From assembly GCA_937990185.1 (NCBI GenBank), contig CALKBI010000051.1:1-45124 (forward strand): DNA of 45,124 nt. Reading direction: 5' to 3'. The notes under the pieces were generated by a model. The model saw only the letters and a program-made list of their open reading frames with translations, was not told where the DNA came from and ran no database searches. This stretch comes from an uncultured Neomegalonema sp. (GTDB taxonomy: Bacteria > Pseudomonadota > Alphaproteobacteria > Rhodobacterales > Rhodobacteraceae). The translations under genes were made by a program, and so were the position numbers. This document shows, in pieces, positions 27,309 to 36,639 of this stretch (its first letter is position 1; each line of letters opens with the position of its first letter).

Positions 27309-29207
27309 TCACTCGGCCCGTCCAGATATTGCCAGCGCATCTTCTTCATCCGGCGTTAGATCAATCTTCCATTTATCGTCAGAGGCAGGTTTTTTCGAAT
27401 CCATTAATGAACGGATTTGTTTCACCGCTGCGTTGACCTTCAACGCAACCATCTCTCGACCAATTTTGGCACTGGCTTTATCAGGATTGCCTGAAACCCC
27501 TGAAGGACTGCCTTCTGGGTTTTGCACAACGAGTGAGTGAACACCTTCAGGATTAATGAAAAGAACTTCCGATGTGTCACGCATACCTGAATGATAACCA
27601 ACATCGGCCTCAGTATATCCTCGCTCTAGTAAGTGCTTGAACTGTCCATTGGCTGAATAGTAATCACCAATATGTCCTACAAGGATGCCTTGGTCTTCCC
27701 ATTGACTCTGGAGCAAGCGGGCAACCTTTTCTTGCGATTTCTGGTTTCCCCCGCTGTCACCAATGAAGAAAATATTCTCAAACCCATGAGCTTTCATGCT
27801 TTGAGCAGTAGCCTTCAGGACATCTTCGAACACTGACTCCGGCACGCTAATTGTACCGGCAAACCTCATGTGTCCGTCTGGAACGGGTTCAATAGCACCT
27901 TCGGGAACATAATCTATCACTGGCGCAACAAGCGTTTTACCAAGTGTCCGCGCAATGTCATGTGATGTGCGCGTCATGACGATGTTATGCTTGCCGAGCA
28001 CGACATGGGGACCATTTTGCTCGATACCCCCTGTGGGGATAAGAACGGTATCATACCCGTTCTTCAGCGCTTTATCGACTTCGGTCCAAGTCAGTTTCGC
28101 AAGATGAACACTTTGCGGCTTGCTAAGGATAACCTGCCGGTTAATCGCACCAGATACGTTAAAGTAACCGATAACCAAAATTACTGCGCTTAGTCCTGCG
28201 ATCACTCTGTGCTGAGGGTTTTGGAAGCTTTTCCCGATCATCCTCCCCACATTTGCGAACGGCATTAGATAAATGTCGCTCACGGAATTAAATGGGTTGG
28301 GATTCTTGCGGCTGATGCCAAAGCTTAGTTTTTCACGCGTGCGCGGAATATAGTGGCTTCCGCCGATTTGATCCCAAAGTGAAAAAATCAATCCAAAGTT
28401 CTGGTCAAAATGTTTTGGGTCAACGCTGTGATGAATCTGGTGTTGCGCTGGGCTGATTAAAATTTTGCTCAACCAGACTGGATAGTTCAACCAAATATGC
28501 GAATGGCGAAGGTTGTATCCTCCAATATAGAATAAGAACGTAATGATATTAAGGCCGAACAGCGTCATCGCCTGTGGCTCTTCATTCGTCAGATAAAAGA
28601 TACCCGCAAAGGCTAGACCGCCCAAGATCGAAACCACCAATGATGTGATAAATAAATCCACCGGGTGCATACGGAAAAGAGTTATCGGCGTCAGTTTTTC
28701 TGCGGAGTGATGGACTTTGTGGAACTCCCAAAGAGCTGGGATGTGATGCTGTGCGCGGTGCGTCAGGTAAACGCCAAGGTCGATGGCGATAACACTCAGC
28801 AACGTATATGCGATCAGACTGAACTCATTCGTGATCGCAGGCTCATCCAATGGCCCGAATAGATTGGTTAAGCCAAGATTAAATATCAGGGCAAGGCCAT
28901 GCATTCCAATCAGAAACTGGCTCACTACACCCGTGTAAACTAAGGCGTTTACGACGAAGAACTTGCAATCTTGCCAAGTTGAACGGTGAAGATAGACATC
29001 TTTGTCAAATAGATAGCCAAGAAAGCTCTTTTTCTGTTCAGGTTCGTTATCTAATTCATCGTCGTGATGATCATGATTGAATTGGTGATAGGCGATAAAT
29101 GCGAGAACAACCGCAGAGACGAGATATAGCCAATACACACGGGAAGCAGGCAGAAAGACGGACAAGTATTGCCCAACTGTATTCAGTTCAACCTGTTCAA
29201 GAAACAT
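27309..29207 (-). CDS. Fusion protein: sterol desaturase/fatty-acid hydroxylase domain plus creatininase-like domain
   Basis: The 632-residue protein joins two families. Residues 1-330 form a membrane di-iron hydroxylase of the sterol desaturase superfamily, with several membrane helices and the histidine boxes LTHRAQHH (150-155), FHKVHHS (163-167) and QIHHSVDPKHF (259-266). An extra helix (about 335-355) leads into a creatininase-type domain (about 371-615) with LIPTGGIEQNGPHVVLGKHN and IFFIGDSGGNQ. Typical creatininases have EQHGPH, a TD and GHGGN; here the corresponding metal ligands read Asn, His and Ser. An acidic His-rich segment (residues 41-58) follows the first membrane helix. No internal stop or frameshift is seen. 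The combined reaction is unknown: an oxygenase plus an amide or lactam hydrolase could act in sequence on one lipid-linked substrate. Confidence 0.88.
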   Translation of the reverse strand: MFLEQVELNTVGQYLSVFLPASRVYWLYLVSAVVLAFIAYHQFNHDHHDDELDNEPEQKKSFLGYLFDKDVYLHRSTWQDCKFFVVNALVYTGVVSQFLIGMHGLALIFNLGLTNLFGPLDEPAITNEFSLIAYTLLSVIAIDLGVYLTHRAQHHIPALWEFHKVHHSAEKLTPITLFRMHPVDLFITSLVVSILGGLAFAGIFYLTNEEPQAMTLFGLNIITFLFYIGGYNLRHSHIWLNYPVWLSKILISPAQHQIHHSVDPKHFDQNFGLIFSLWDQIGGSHYIPRTREKLSFGISRKNPNPFNSVSDIYLMPFANVGRMIGKSFQNPQHRVIAGLSAVILVIGYFNVSGAINRQVILSKPQSVHLAKLTWTEVDKALKNGYDTVLIPTGGIEQNGPHVVLGKHNIVMTRTSHDIARTLGKTLVAPVIDYVPEGAIEPVPDGHMRFAGTISVPESVFEDVLKATAQSMKAHGFENIFFIGDSGGNQKSQEKVARLLQSQWEDQGILVGHIGDYYSANGQFKHLLERGYTEADVGYHSGMRDTSEVLFINPEGVHSLVVQNPEGSPSGVSGNPDKASAKIGREMVALKVNAAVKQIRSLMDSKKPASDDKWKIDLTPDEEDALAISGRAE

Positions 29208-29537
29208 TAGAATTTGCCCATAAAACGTCTGACGGGCTGATGGTAGGAACGGAGAGCGTAGATTTGGTTAATCAGCGCACAACATTCATGTTTCTGCTAT
29301 GTCGCTAAAACCTCCAAAAACTTTATTGCAAATCAGCGACATGCCTGACACGAGTCACCTGAACAACAGGACTACCGGAATGTCATATCTTCGTATTTTT
29401 GATCCTTTCAGGCGATTGAACTCCACATCAGTCACCAGCAAGCCATCGGTTAGGTTCTTTCTAGTCGATCCAAAGTGCCCGTGGCTGATTCGGGAAAACC
29501 AGAACTTTTCATCCTCTCGACCGTTGGATTGATGGTT
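29208..29537. promoter_or_regulatory. 330-base divergent intergenic region
   Basis: The region lies between the hydroxylase-creatininase gene and the GMC oxidoreductase gene and should carry promoters for both. A 77-codon frame at 29299-29532 lacks a family pattern and a good ribosome-binding site, so I do not call it. No repeats or known RNA structures were seen. Confidence 0.4.
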
Positions 29538-31199
29538 ATGGAAGCAGATTTCGTCATAATCGGATCAGGCTCCGCTGGAAGCGCAATGGCAAATCGGTTG
29601 AGTGAGGATGGCAAGCATTCCGTCATCGTCCTCGAATTCGGAGGAACCGATTGGGGGCCACTCATACAGATGCCGGGTGCGTTGTCGTTCCCGATGAATA
29701 TGAAACGTTATGATTGGGGTTATGAAAGCGACCCGGAACCGCATCTCGGCGGTCGCCGCCTGCACTGCCCGCGCGGAAAGGTTATCGGCGGATCAAGTTC
29801 GATCAACGGGATGGTCTATGTGCGGGGGCATGCCAAAGATTTCGACCATTGGGAAGAAAGTGGCGCAGCCGGATGGAGCTTTGCCGACGTATCACCCTAT
29901 TACGACAGGATGGAACATTGGCATTCCGGTGGTCATGGCGGCGACGAAGATTGGCGCGGGCGTGATGGTCCTTTGCATGTCTCACGCGGACCGAGGGAAA
30001 ACCCGCTCTACCATGCTTTCGTCGAAGCAGGCGTACAGGCGGGTTTCGAACAGACGGCCGATTATAACGGCGAGAAACAAGAGGGCTTCGGCCCTATGGA
30101 GCAGACAGTGTGGCGGGGACGGCGATGGTCCACAGCAAATGCCTACCTGCGCCCTGCTCTGAAACGTAAGAACTGCGACTTGATCACATGCTTTGCCCGT
30201 AAGGTCATCATCAAGGACGGGCGTGCTACGGGTGTTGAAATTGAACGTCGAGGATCAATCGACACGGTTCACGCGCGAAAAGAAGTGATCGTTGCGGCGT
30301 CAGCGATTAACTCGCCTAAAATCCTGATGCTATCCGGCATTGGACCGGCAGCTCATCTGAGTGAGCATGGTATCAACGTTGTGGCCGACAGGCCCGGTGT
30401 CGGGCAAAACCTGCAAGATCATCTTGAGCTTTACATCCAGCAAGCCTGTACCAAGCCAATCACGCTTTACAAACACTGGAACCTGATTTCAAAAGCAATG
30501 ATCGGAGCGCAATGGCTGTTTACGAAAACAGGCATCGGGGCCAGCAACCAGTTTGAAAGCGCCGCTTTTATCCGGTCCAAAGCGGGAGCTGAGTATCCCG
30601 ACATTCAATATCACTTCTTGCCTTTTGCCGTGCGATACGATGGGCAAGCCGCCGCAGAAGGGCATGGCTTTCAAGCCCATACGGGACCAATGCGGTCGCC
30701 GTCGCGAGGCCGGATCGCGCTTAAATCTTCTGACCCTCACACTGATCCATCTATCTTGTTCAACTATATGAGCACCGAACAGGATTGGGAGGATTTCAGG
30801 CATTGTATCCGTGTAACGCGGTCAATTTTTGCCCAAGAAGCATTTGCGCCCTTCCGGGGGGCTGCGATCCAACCGAAAGACTCCATACAAAGCGACGAAG
30901 AGTTAAACGACTTCATCCGTGATAATGTCGAAAGCGCCTATCACCCCTGTGGAACGTGCAAGATGGGATCACGCGATGATGCACTGTCGGTTGTAGATCC
31001 GGAATGTCGGGTTATCGGCGTCGAGGGTTTACGGGTGGCGGATAGTTCTATTTTTCCCCGCATAACAAACGGAAATCTAAATGCACCGTCGATAATGACT
31101 GGCGAGAAAGCGTCTGATCATATCCTTGGACGAACACCTCTCCCGCGATCCAACAGGGAGCCTTGGATAAATCCGCGCTGGCAGACGTCTGATCGTTGA
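29538..31199 (+). CDS. GMC-family oxidoreductase, choline dehydrogenase-like
   Basis: The FAD enzyme (about 553 residues) starts with the dinucleotide-binding [19 protein letters not shown], followed by GMC signature 1, [20 protein letters not shown]. Signature 2 is the region [18 protein letters not shown], and the C-terminal active site holds [13 protein letters not shown] and [20 protein letters not shown]. Overall it is closest to BetA-type choline dehydrogenases, which make betaine aldehyde, but related enzymes oxidise other alcohols, and no betB or betI is nearby. The ATG at 29538 (or 29532) places the FAD motif close to the N-terminus; a GTG at 29475 would add a poorly fitting leader. 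It is followed by the SulP gene on the same strand. Confidence 0.92.
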   Translation: MEADFVIIGSGSAGSAMANRLSEDGKHSVIVLEFGGTDWGPLIQMPGALSFPMNMKRYDWGYESDPEPHLGGRRLHCPRGKVIGGSSSINGMVYVRGHAKDFDHWEESGAAGWSFADVSPYYDRMEHWHSGGHGGDEDWRGRDGPLHVSRGPRENPLYHAFVEAGVQAGFEQTADYNGEKQEGFGPMEQTVWRGRRWSTANAYLRPALKRKNCDLITCFARKVIIKDGRATGVEIERRGSIDTVHARKEVIVAASAINSPKILMLSGIGPAAHLSEHGINVVADRPGVGQNLQDHLELYIQQACTKPITLYKHWNLISKAMIGAQWLFTKTGIGASNQFESAAFIRSKAGAEYPDIQYHFLPFAVRYDGQAAAEGHGFQAHTGPMRSPSRGRIALKSSDPHTDPSILFNYMSTEQDWEDFRHCIRVTRSIFAQEAFAPFRGAAIQPKDSIQSDEELNDFIRDNVESAYHPCGTCKMGSRDDALSVVDPECRVIGVEGLRVADSSIFPRITNGNLNAPSIMTGEKASDHILGRTPLPRSNREPWINPRWQTSDR

Positions 31200-31373
31200 C
31201 GTGTAATGCAAAGAGGACTAATGAGCCTCGAAGTATCAATAATGATATACGCTGCATTTCTAATACCAGCGTGGTGTCATTTTTGATCCACCACTTGTTT
31301 GTATTCCGCCCGAGGTCTATGCCTCGAAAGCGCTGGCATCCCGTCAGCCTCATTCTTTAATAGCGAGACTGCC

Positions 31374-33197
31374 ATGAGCCTTGGCTGGCAAGCTCTCATT
31401 CCCGCGCGTACCTGGGGAAGCAGCGTTACAAAAGACACGTTGCGGGCCGACCTGATTGCGGGATTTACAAATGCAACGATTGTGCTGCCGCAAGCCGTAG
31501 CTTTCGCGACGATTGCCGGTCTTCCGCCCGAATACGGTCTGTATACGGCAATGGTCACACCAATCATCGCCGCGTTGTTCGGCTCGTCGATGATCATGAT
31601 CTCCGGGCCAACAACGGCAATTTCAGCAGTCGTATTCAGCACTGTATCGGGGCTGCATGTCCCCGGCTCCGAAGCCTTTATCCAAATGGTCCTATTATTG
31701 ACGCTGTTGGTAGGGCTGATTCAGTTTGCGCTTGGGTTTGCTGGGATCGGAAGGCTGGTTGCATTCGTTTCCCATTCCGTGATGCTAGGCTTTACAGCGG
31801 CGGCGGCGGTTTTAATTGCTGCAAGTCAGTTATCAGATGCTCTAGGCGTTAATACGGAACCGGGAGGTTCCGTCTTTACTCGCATATTCCGAACTGTTGA
31901 TGCGGCGGATACCGCAAATTGGCGGGCGATTGTTATTGCTGTTACAGCCTTGGTTGTCGCCGCAGCGGTTAAATATTTCGCGAAACGCGCACCGAATTTT
32001 ATCATTGGCTTGGTCGTCGCGAGTATCCTCGCTTATTTCCTGAACGCATCTGAGAACGGCGTAAAGATGGTTGGGGCCTTGCCCTCAGTGGTTCCTAGTC
32101 CGTCTTTGCCTCCAGTTGATCTCAGTACAATTGCAATCTCAATAGAAGGCGCATTTGCGATCGCTCTGATTGGGTTACTGGAAGCCATCTCGATAGGCCG
32201 GGCTTTTGCTTTTAAATCTGGAGGTCGGTTCGATGCTGACCAAGAGATCGTAGGGCAAGGCATGTCGAACATCGTCGGCAGTTTCTTCCAAGCCTATCCC
32301 GGCTCAGGCTCCTTCACCCGAAGCGGCGTCAACTATGAAGCGGGTGCACAAACGCCCATGTCCGCGATTGCCGCATCTGTCTTTCTATTCTTGCTGCTGC
32401 TGCTGCTTGCGCCGTTGGCGGCGAGCATCCCGATACCGGCGCTTGCTGGCATTATCCTCTTAGTGGCCTACAAACTGATCTCATTCGAAGAGATTAAAAC
32501 GATCATCCAATCGAGCCGCGCAGAGATGGCGATTATCCTTGCCACGTTCCTTGCCGGTCTGATCGTGAAGCTCGAATTTGCGATCTATGTTGGTGTCATT
32601 CTGTCTCTGCTGATTTTCCTTTCAAAATCATCCCGGCCAACACTGGCAATCTCTGCACCGGACAAAGACGGCGTGTTTCGGAATGCACAGGTTTACGGAA
32701 TCGAAGAATGCCCACAAGCCGTCTTCACCCGTCTGGATGGCGCACTGTATTTTGGCTCGGTAGAAGCTATTGAGCGTGCATTCCAAAGGATCGAGCGCCA
32801 AAATCCAACGCAAAAACATATGGTTCTTGTTCTGAAAGGCGTTGGGGATATCGATATGCCCGGCGGCATGTGTATCGTTGAAGAGGCCCGAAAGCGCCGG
32901 AGGCGCGGCGGCGGCCTTTACATCGTTGCACGCTACCCTCCACTCCTGAAGCAACTAGAAAAGCTTGGTGTAACTGACGGCATCGGTGGCCATCAGATGA
33001 TCTATTCAAACAAAGGCGATGCCGTAGCGGGTGTTCTGGATCGCCTCGATGGACCTCCTTGTGCGACTTGTACAAAGCGCATCTTTATGGAATGCGCGCT
33101 GCGCCCCGGTGGTAGTGGCGAAATGGTCCCTCGCCAGCCAGCCAAGACGAAATTGGATGATGATCTGCATGAACTAAATGTCACTGGAACCGCATAA
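31374..33197 (+). CDS. SulP family anion transporter with STAS domain
   Basis: The protein of about 607 residues has a SulP/SLC26 membrane domain (10-14 helices) with LRADLIAGFTNATIVLPQAV, FATIAGLPPEYGLYTAMVTP and SGPTTAISAVVF. A cytoplasmic STAS domain follows (about residues 440-560, with TRLDGALYFGSVEAIERAF and LVLKGVGDIDMPG). Substrates of the family include sulfate, bicarbonate and C4-dicarboxylates; none is diagnosable here. Beyond the STAS domain lies a tail with three cysteines in PCATCTKRIFMECALRPG. The ATG at 31374 is chosen because homologues start near this point; an upstream frame to 31299 is unsupported. Confidence 0.92.
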   Translation: MSLGWQALIPARTWGSSVTKDTLRADLIAGFTNATIVLPQAVAFATIAGLPPEYGLYTAMVTPIIAALFGSSMIMISGPTTAISAVVFSTVSGLHVPGSEAFIQMVLLLTLLVGLIQFALGFAGIGRLVAFVSHSVMLGFTAAAAVLIAASQLSDALGVNTEPGGSVFTRIFRTVDAADTANWRAIVIAVTALVVAAAVKYFAKRAPNFIIGLVVASILAYFLNASENGVKMVGALPSVVPSPSLPPVDLSTIAISIEGAFAIALIGLLEAISIGRAFAFKSGGRFDADQEIVGQGMSNIVGSFFQAYPGSGSFTRSGVNYEAGAQTPMSAIAASVFLFLLLLLLAPLAASIPIPALAGIILLVAYKLISFEEIKTIIQSSRAEMAIILATFLAGLIVKLEFAIYVGVILSLLIFLSKSSRPTLAISAPDKDGVFRNAQVYGIEECPQAVFTRLDGALYFGSVEAIERAFQRIERQNPTQKHMVLVLKGVGDIDMPGGMCIVEEARKRRRRGGGLYIVARYPPLLKQLEKLGVTDGIGGHQMIYSNKGDAVAGVLDRLDGPPCATCTKRIFMECALRPGGSGEMVPRQPAKTKLDDDLHELNVTGTA

Positions 33198-33410
33198 ATC
33201 GCTAAACCTATTGGGCAAAATGCCGTTCAAACAAGACGCGCTTTATTGAAAGACAGAATTTTCCTAACCTTGGATAAGAATAAGAACAATCCAAGAGGCC
33301 GAAGATACAGGCACTTACATTTTGCATTTCGGCTATAGGACGATGTCTCTGACGACAACGCGAAAAGGTCAGAACGTCAGTCTTTCAATTTCACAAGACA
33401 TCTCTTTGTA

Positions 33411-33434
33411 AGCCTCCGGTGCATAGCGGAGGCT
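33411..33434. terminator. Hairpin between sulP and fdhD, weak terminator candidate
   Basis: AGCCTCCG at 33411-33418 pairs perfectly with CGGAGGCT at 33427-33434 around an 8-base loop, abutting the fdhD stop codon in a convergent gap. Neither strand has a good T tract, so it may act as a bidirectional transcript end or stabiliser only. Confidence 0.35.
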
Positions 33435-34300
33435 TATGACTTTGCACCTTTGCGATGGTGCTTTCCGTCCTCGTCTTCTACCGCGTCAAGATCTGCATCA
33501 AAGACAATGCGGTCTTCACCGGAAAGACACATAAATCGTTTACCGCGCATCCGGCCTATTAGCGTTAGGCCGACTTCACGGGCAAGCTCTACCCCCCAAG
33601 CCGTAAAGCCGGAGCGTGAGGCAAGGATTGGAACACCCATACTTGCGGTTTTTATAACCATCTCAGAGGTTAAACGGCCTGTTGTGTAGAGGATATAGTC
33701 CGCGCCGCTGACTCCGTTTTTAAACATCCAGCCCGCGATTTTATCGACCGCATTATGACGCCCTACATCTTCCATATATACAAGCGGTTTATCTTTGAGG
33801 CACAGGACACAGCCATGAATGGCTCCCGCCTCAAGATAGAGCGATGGCACGGTATTGATTTTCTTGGAAAGCGAATAAAGCCAGCTCGCGCGAAGCTCGG
33901 CAGCGGGCAGCTCTAACCCCTCCAGCGCCTCCATCATATCGCCAAAGACCGTTCCGACCGCACAGCCAGAGGTACGGGTTTTCTTTTTTAGCTTTTCCTC
34001 GTAATTGGTCGCGCGCTCAGTGCGGATGACAATGATTTCGAGGTCTTCATCATAATCCGTGCCGGTCAGTGTATCATCGGCATGGAGCATACCCTGATTG
34101 AGCAAATAACCGATGGCAAGTTCTTCGGGGTAATCGCCAATGGTCATGGCCGTAACGATCTCTTGCGAATTCAGAAAGATCGTTAGCGGACGCTCTTCAA
34201 CAACGCGCAAATCGGTTTTCGCGCCGGTATGATCCGTTCCGGTTACGGCACGGGTGAGGCGCGATGCAGAGGGGTCCGGGGCGATAATAAAATCAGTCAT
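33434..34300 (-). CDS. fdhD: Formate dehydrogenase accessory sulfurtransferase FdhD
   Basis: The 288-residue protein passes sulfur from a cysteine desulfurase to the molybdenum cofactor of formate dehydrogenase. Family landmarks are ERPLTIFLNSQEIVTAMTIG, PEELAIGYLLNQGML, YMEDVGRHNAVDKIAGWMF and LYTTGRLTSEMVIKTASMGV. The mobile-loop motif reads TRTSGCAVGTVFGD: only Cys113 is present where the E. coli protein has a Cys-X-X-Cys pair. The ATG at 34300 overlaps the end of the upstream hydrolase gene by 8 bases. No formate dehydrogenase subunit gene lies in the window. Confidence 0.95.
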   Translation of the reverse strand: MTDFIIAPDPSASRLTRAVTGTDHTGAKTDLRVVEERPLTIFLNSQEIVTAMTIGDYPEELAIGYLLNQGMLHADDTLTGTDYDEDLEIIVIRTERATNYEEKLKKKTRTSGCAVGTVFGDMMEALEGLELPAAELRASWLYSLSKKINTVPSLYLEAGAIHGCVLCLKDKPLVYMEDVGRHNAVDKIAGWMFKNGVSGADYILYTTGRLTSEMVIKTASMGVPILASRSGFTAWGVELAREVGLTLIGRMRGKRFMCLSGEDRIVFDADLDAVEDEDGKHHRKGAKS

Positions 34301-34952
34301 CCGGAATTTCCGCATGGCCGGTTTGCAAGAACTCAACTGTCGCATGAGCGACTGAACGGCTGAGCGGCAAGCCCGTATGGATCGTGTGCGCTGTAAGCCG
34401 CAATCCCGCCTCATGGCCCCATGCAGAACGGACGGTTACCAGCCCGTCATTTGGCTCACTCACACCGTAAACTTTCGCGACGCCAACCGGAAATTCATCT
34501 CCCGCAATCGCTGCGACATCCGGATCGCGCTGAGGCGATGTCGTCAAATCTTCCGACAGCTCCGAAACGATTGGGCCAAAAAACCACGTCGCGAGTGAAT
34601 TTGACTTCAAATTTTCGGCAACAGAAGACCCCAAATTAGGCGAGCCGAATTGAACGACACGGTGAATCGGCAAATCAGGCCGGGATCTTTTGAGGTGAAG
34701 CGCAATGATCCCACCGAGGGAATGACCGACAAGATGAATCGGGCCTCCATAACGCCTAGCAACACGCTCGACCTGCCTGGAGACACGCTCGACGCCCTGT
34801 TCCAGCGTCATGTTAACCCATTTGTAACCAGCGAAAGACGTTCGAAAGCCTGCGCTTTCCAACCGGATCGAAAGTGGCAGCATTGACGCCTGTGTCCGCC
34901 CCAATCCGTGGATTAAAACAACCGTATCACGTGTTTTTTTAACCTTGCTCAT
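34293..34952 (-). CDS. Alpha/beta hydrolase (lipase/PGAP1-like)
   Basis: The protein of about 219 residues has the alpha/beta-hydrolase core: TVVLIHGLGRTQASMLPLSI (oxyanion strand and loop), the nucleophile elbow IHLVGHSLGGIIALHLKR with Ser, FGSPNLGSSVAENL, and an Asp/His end with EPNDGLVTVRSAWG and HTIHTGLPLSR. This matches small esterase/lipase families (DUF676/PGAP1-like). No signal peptide is apparent. The frame is open to 35015; the ATG at 34952 puts the core close to the N-terminus. It overlaps fdhD by 8 bases, so the two are co-transcribed, though a functional link is unknown. Confidence 0.88.
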   Translation of the reverse strand: MSKVKKTRDTVVLIHGLGRTQASMLPLSIRLESAGFRTSFAGYKWVNMTLEQGVERVSRQVERVARRYGGPIHLVGHSLGGIIALHLKRSRPDLPIHRVVQFGSPNLGSSVAENLKSNSLATWFFGPIVSELSEDLTTSPQRDPDVAAIAGDEFPVGVAKVYGVSEPNDGLVTVRSAWGHEAGLRLTAHTIHTGLPLSRSVAHATVEFLQTGHAEIPDD

Positions 34953-35129
34953 AGTCTTGAGTTGCGCGAAGTGCTCAGCCACGTCAACCCTTACGCAGGG
35001 GAACGGGACTGACATTCGAGAAAATTACGGATATGCGCGCTTAAAATCTTCTGAAACATAACCTCAGTGCTTCGCGGCGATCCACAAGTACCGTAATGCG
35101 GCTTTAACCAGTCAACGGTAGAAAAAAGT

Positions 35130-35468
35130 ATGCGTTCATTGATTGCTGCTCTTTCCCTTTTCACAACACCGCTTAGCGCGGCTGAACTCGTGCTTTTCGA
35201 GTTCGATGGTTGTCTGTGGTGCGAAGAATGGAAAAAGGACGTCGGCACATATTATCACGACACCGCCGAAGGCAAAGCTGCACCAGTACGTGTGGTCGAT
35301 TTATTCGATAAACGTCCCGAACACTTGCGAAATATTCGTCCCGTTCGCGCAACACCAACATTTGTACTGGTCGAAAATGGTCGCGAACTAGGCCGTATCA
35401 CCGGGTACAGCAACCCAAAATCATTCTGGGTTGATTTTGGCAAAATGCTCTCAGAAACAGCAAACTGA
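35130..35468 (+). CDS. Exported thioredoxin-fold protein with CLWC motif
   Basis: The 112-residue protein has a short signal peptide (about residues 1-18, ending PLSAA) and a thioredoxin-like domain with Cys28 and Cys31 in FDGCLWCEEW and the cis-Pro loop RATPTFVLVENGRELGRITG. It resembles periplasmic thioredoxin-like regulators of the SoxS/thioredoxin_2 type. A role in disulfide reduction or exchange in the periplasm is likely, the partner unknown. It is convergent with the histidine kinase gene, with five bases between stop codons. Confidence 0.88.
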   Translation: MRSLIAALSLFTTPLSAAELVLFEFDGCLWCEEWKKDVGTYYHDTAEGKAAPVRVVDLFDKRPEHLRNIRPVRATPTFVLVENGRELGRITGYSNPKSFWVDFGKMLSETAN

Positions 35469-35473
35469 GCTTT

Positions 35474-36478
35474 TTACCCAGCAGCAGCGTATTCTTCTGG
35501 CTGTATTTTCTGTGCGTAATTTGGATTAACAATCATCGTGTTCGGGAAGCAAAGACGAACCACTGTGCCTTTATCGACTTCGCTGTCGATTTCAATAAAG
35601 CCATTGTGAGCATCCATCAGCGACCGCGTGATTGCTAGTCCCAACCCTGCGCCAATTTTAGTGGTTTTCTTAGTCAGACTGGACCGAGCATAAACCATCC
35701 AGATATTTTGCAGATCTTTTTTATCGATCCCGCATCCGTTATCTTTGACCTCAACAACAAAACTACGACGGCCACGGCGATAAACGTTGATGTCAATATC
35801 CTGGCCGTCCTTCGAGAACTTTAGAGCATTGGAGATCAGGCTAGATAGGCAACGTTTAATGCCTTTCGGATCGGTCCGTACTATCCAGTCCTCTTGAATG
35901 TCACAATTTAATTTGATGTTCCGCTCGCCAGCCTCGGCGCTGTGTTGTCCAACAGCTCCACAAACAAGGCGAGTAAAATCGACGTCGGTGAGTTCCAATT
36001 CAAATTTCTGTGCATCCAATCTCGATAAGTCGAGAACATTATCGGTTAAAGTTCCGAGATCATGTGCTGATTTCTCAATAATGCGAACATAATCCGCAAT
36101 TTGATCATCAGACATTTCCGATTGCCGATGAAGGATAGCCTGGGAGAAGCCTTGAATTGCATTTAAAGGCGTCCGAAACTCATGGCTCATATTACCGAGA
36201 AACTGTTGTCGAAAGTGCCCAAGTTCACGCAAACGTTCTTCGCTTGCCCGCAACTCTTCAGCTTTTTCGCTTAGGCTCTGATTCCTATCAGTAATGGTCC
36301 AAATCGAGTATCCCGCAACGATAAGAAGCGCGCCCGATAGTGTCATCACAGGATTGTAAGGAGGAGTTATCCACATAACTTCGATCATCCCACAACCTAA
36401 GGCTGCCATGACGATTGCCATCACTCTCAACCAAGCCGGTCGAGCAAGCATTTCCATGAAGCCTTTAAGGTGTCGCAT
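35474..36478 (-). CDS. Membrane sensor histidine kinase
   Basis: The 334-residue protein has two closely spaced membrane helices (about residues 16-35 and 44-62) with almost no periplasmic loop. A coiled coil follows (about 66-90), then a HisKA domain with the phospho-acceptor His99 in FLGNMSHEFRTPLNAIQGFS. The HATPase domain has its N box in CLSSLISNALKFSKDG, the G1 box in VKDNGCGIDKKDLQNIW and the G2 box in GAGLGLAITRSLMDAHNGF. The lack of an external sensing domain suggests it senses membrane or cytoplasmic cues. No response regulator gene is adjacent, so it is an orphan kinase. It is divergent from metA. Confidence 0.94.
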   Translation of the reverse strand: MRHLKGFMEMLARPAWLRVMAIVMAALGCGMIEVMWITPPYNPVMTLSGALLIVAGYSIWTITDRNQSLSEKAEELRASEERLRELGHFRQQFLGNMSHEFRTPLNAIQGFSQAILHRQSEMSDDQIADYVRIIEKSAHDLGTLTDNVLDLSRLDAQKFELELTDVDFTRLVCGAVGQHSAEAGERNIKLNCDIQEDWIVRTDPKGIKRCLSSLISNALKFSKDGQDIDINVYRRGRRSFVVEVKDNGCGIDKKDLQNIWMVYARSSLTKKTTKIGAGLGLAITRSLMDAHNGFIEIDSEVDKGTVVRLCFPNTMIVNPNYAQKIQPEEYAAAG

Positions 36479-36639
36479 TATCAGATACCTAGTTTGTTCA
36501 GTCTTATAGCTGGACTCAATATAATTTTATTATGGTTTCCGAACCATGAATCCGTCGCTTTTCCGATATTGGCTTCACCTTGTCCAAGCACCAGTTGTAC
36601 GTTACCGAAGGTGCTTATTTTCAGAGAGGCCCAAACAAT

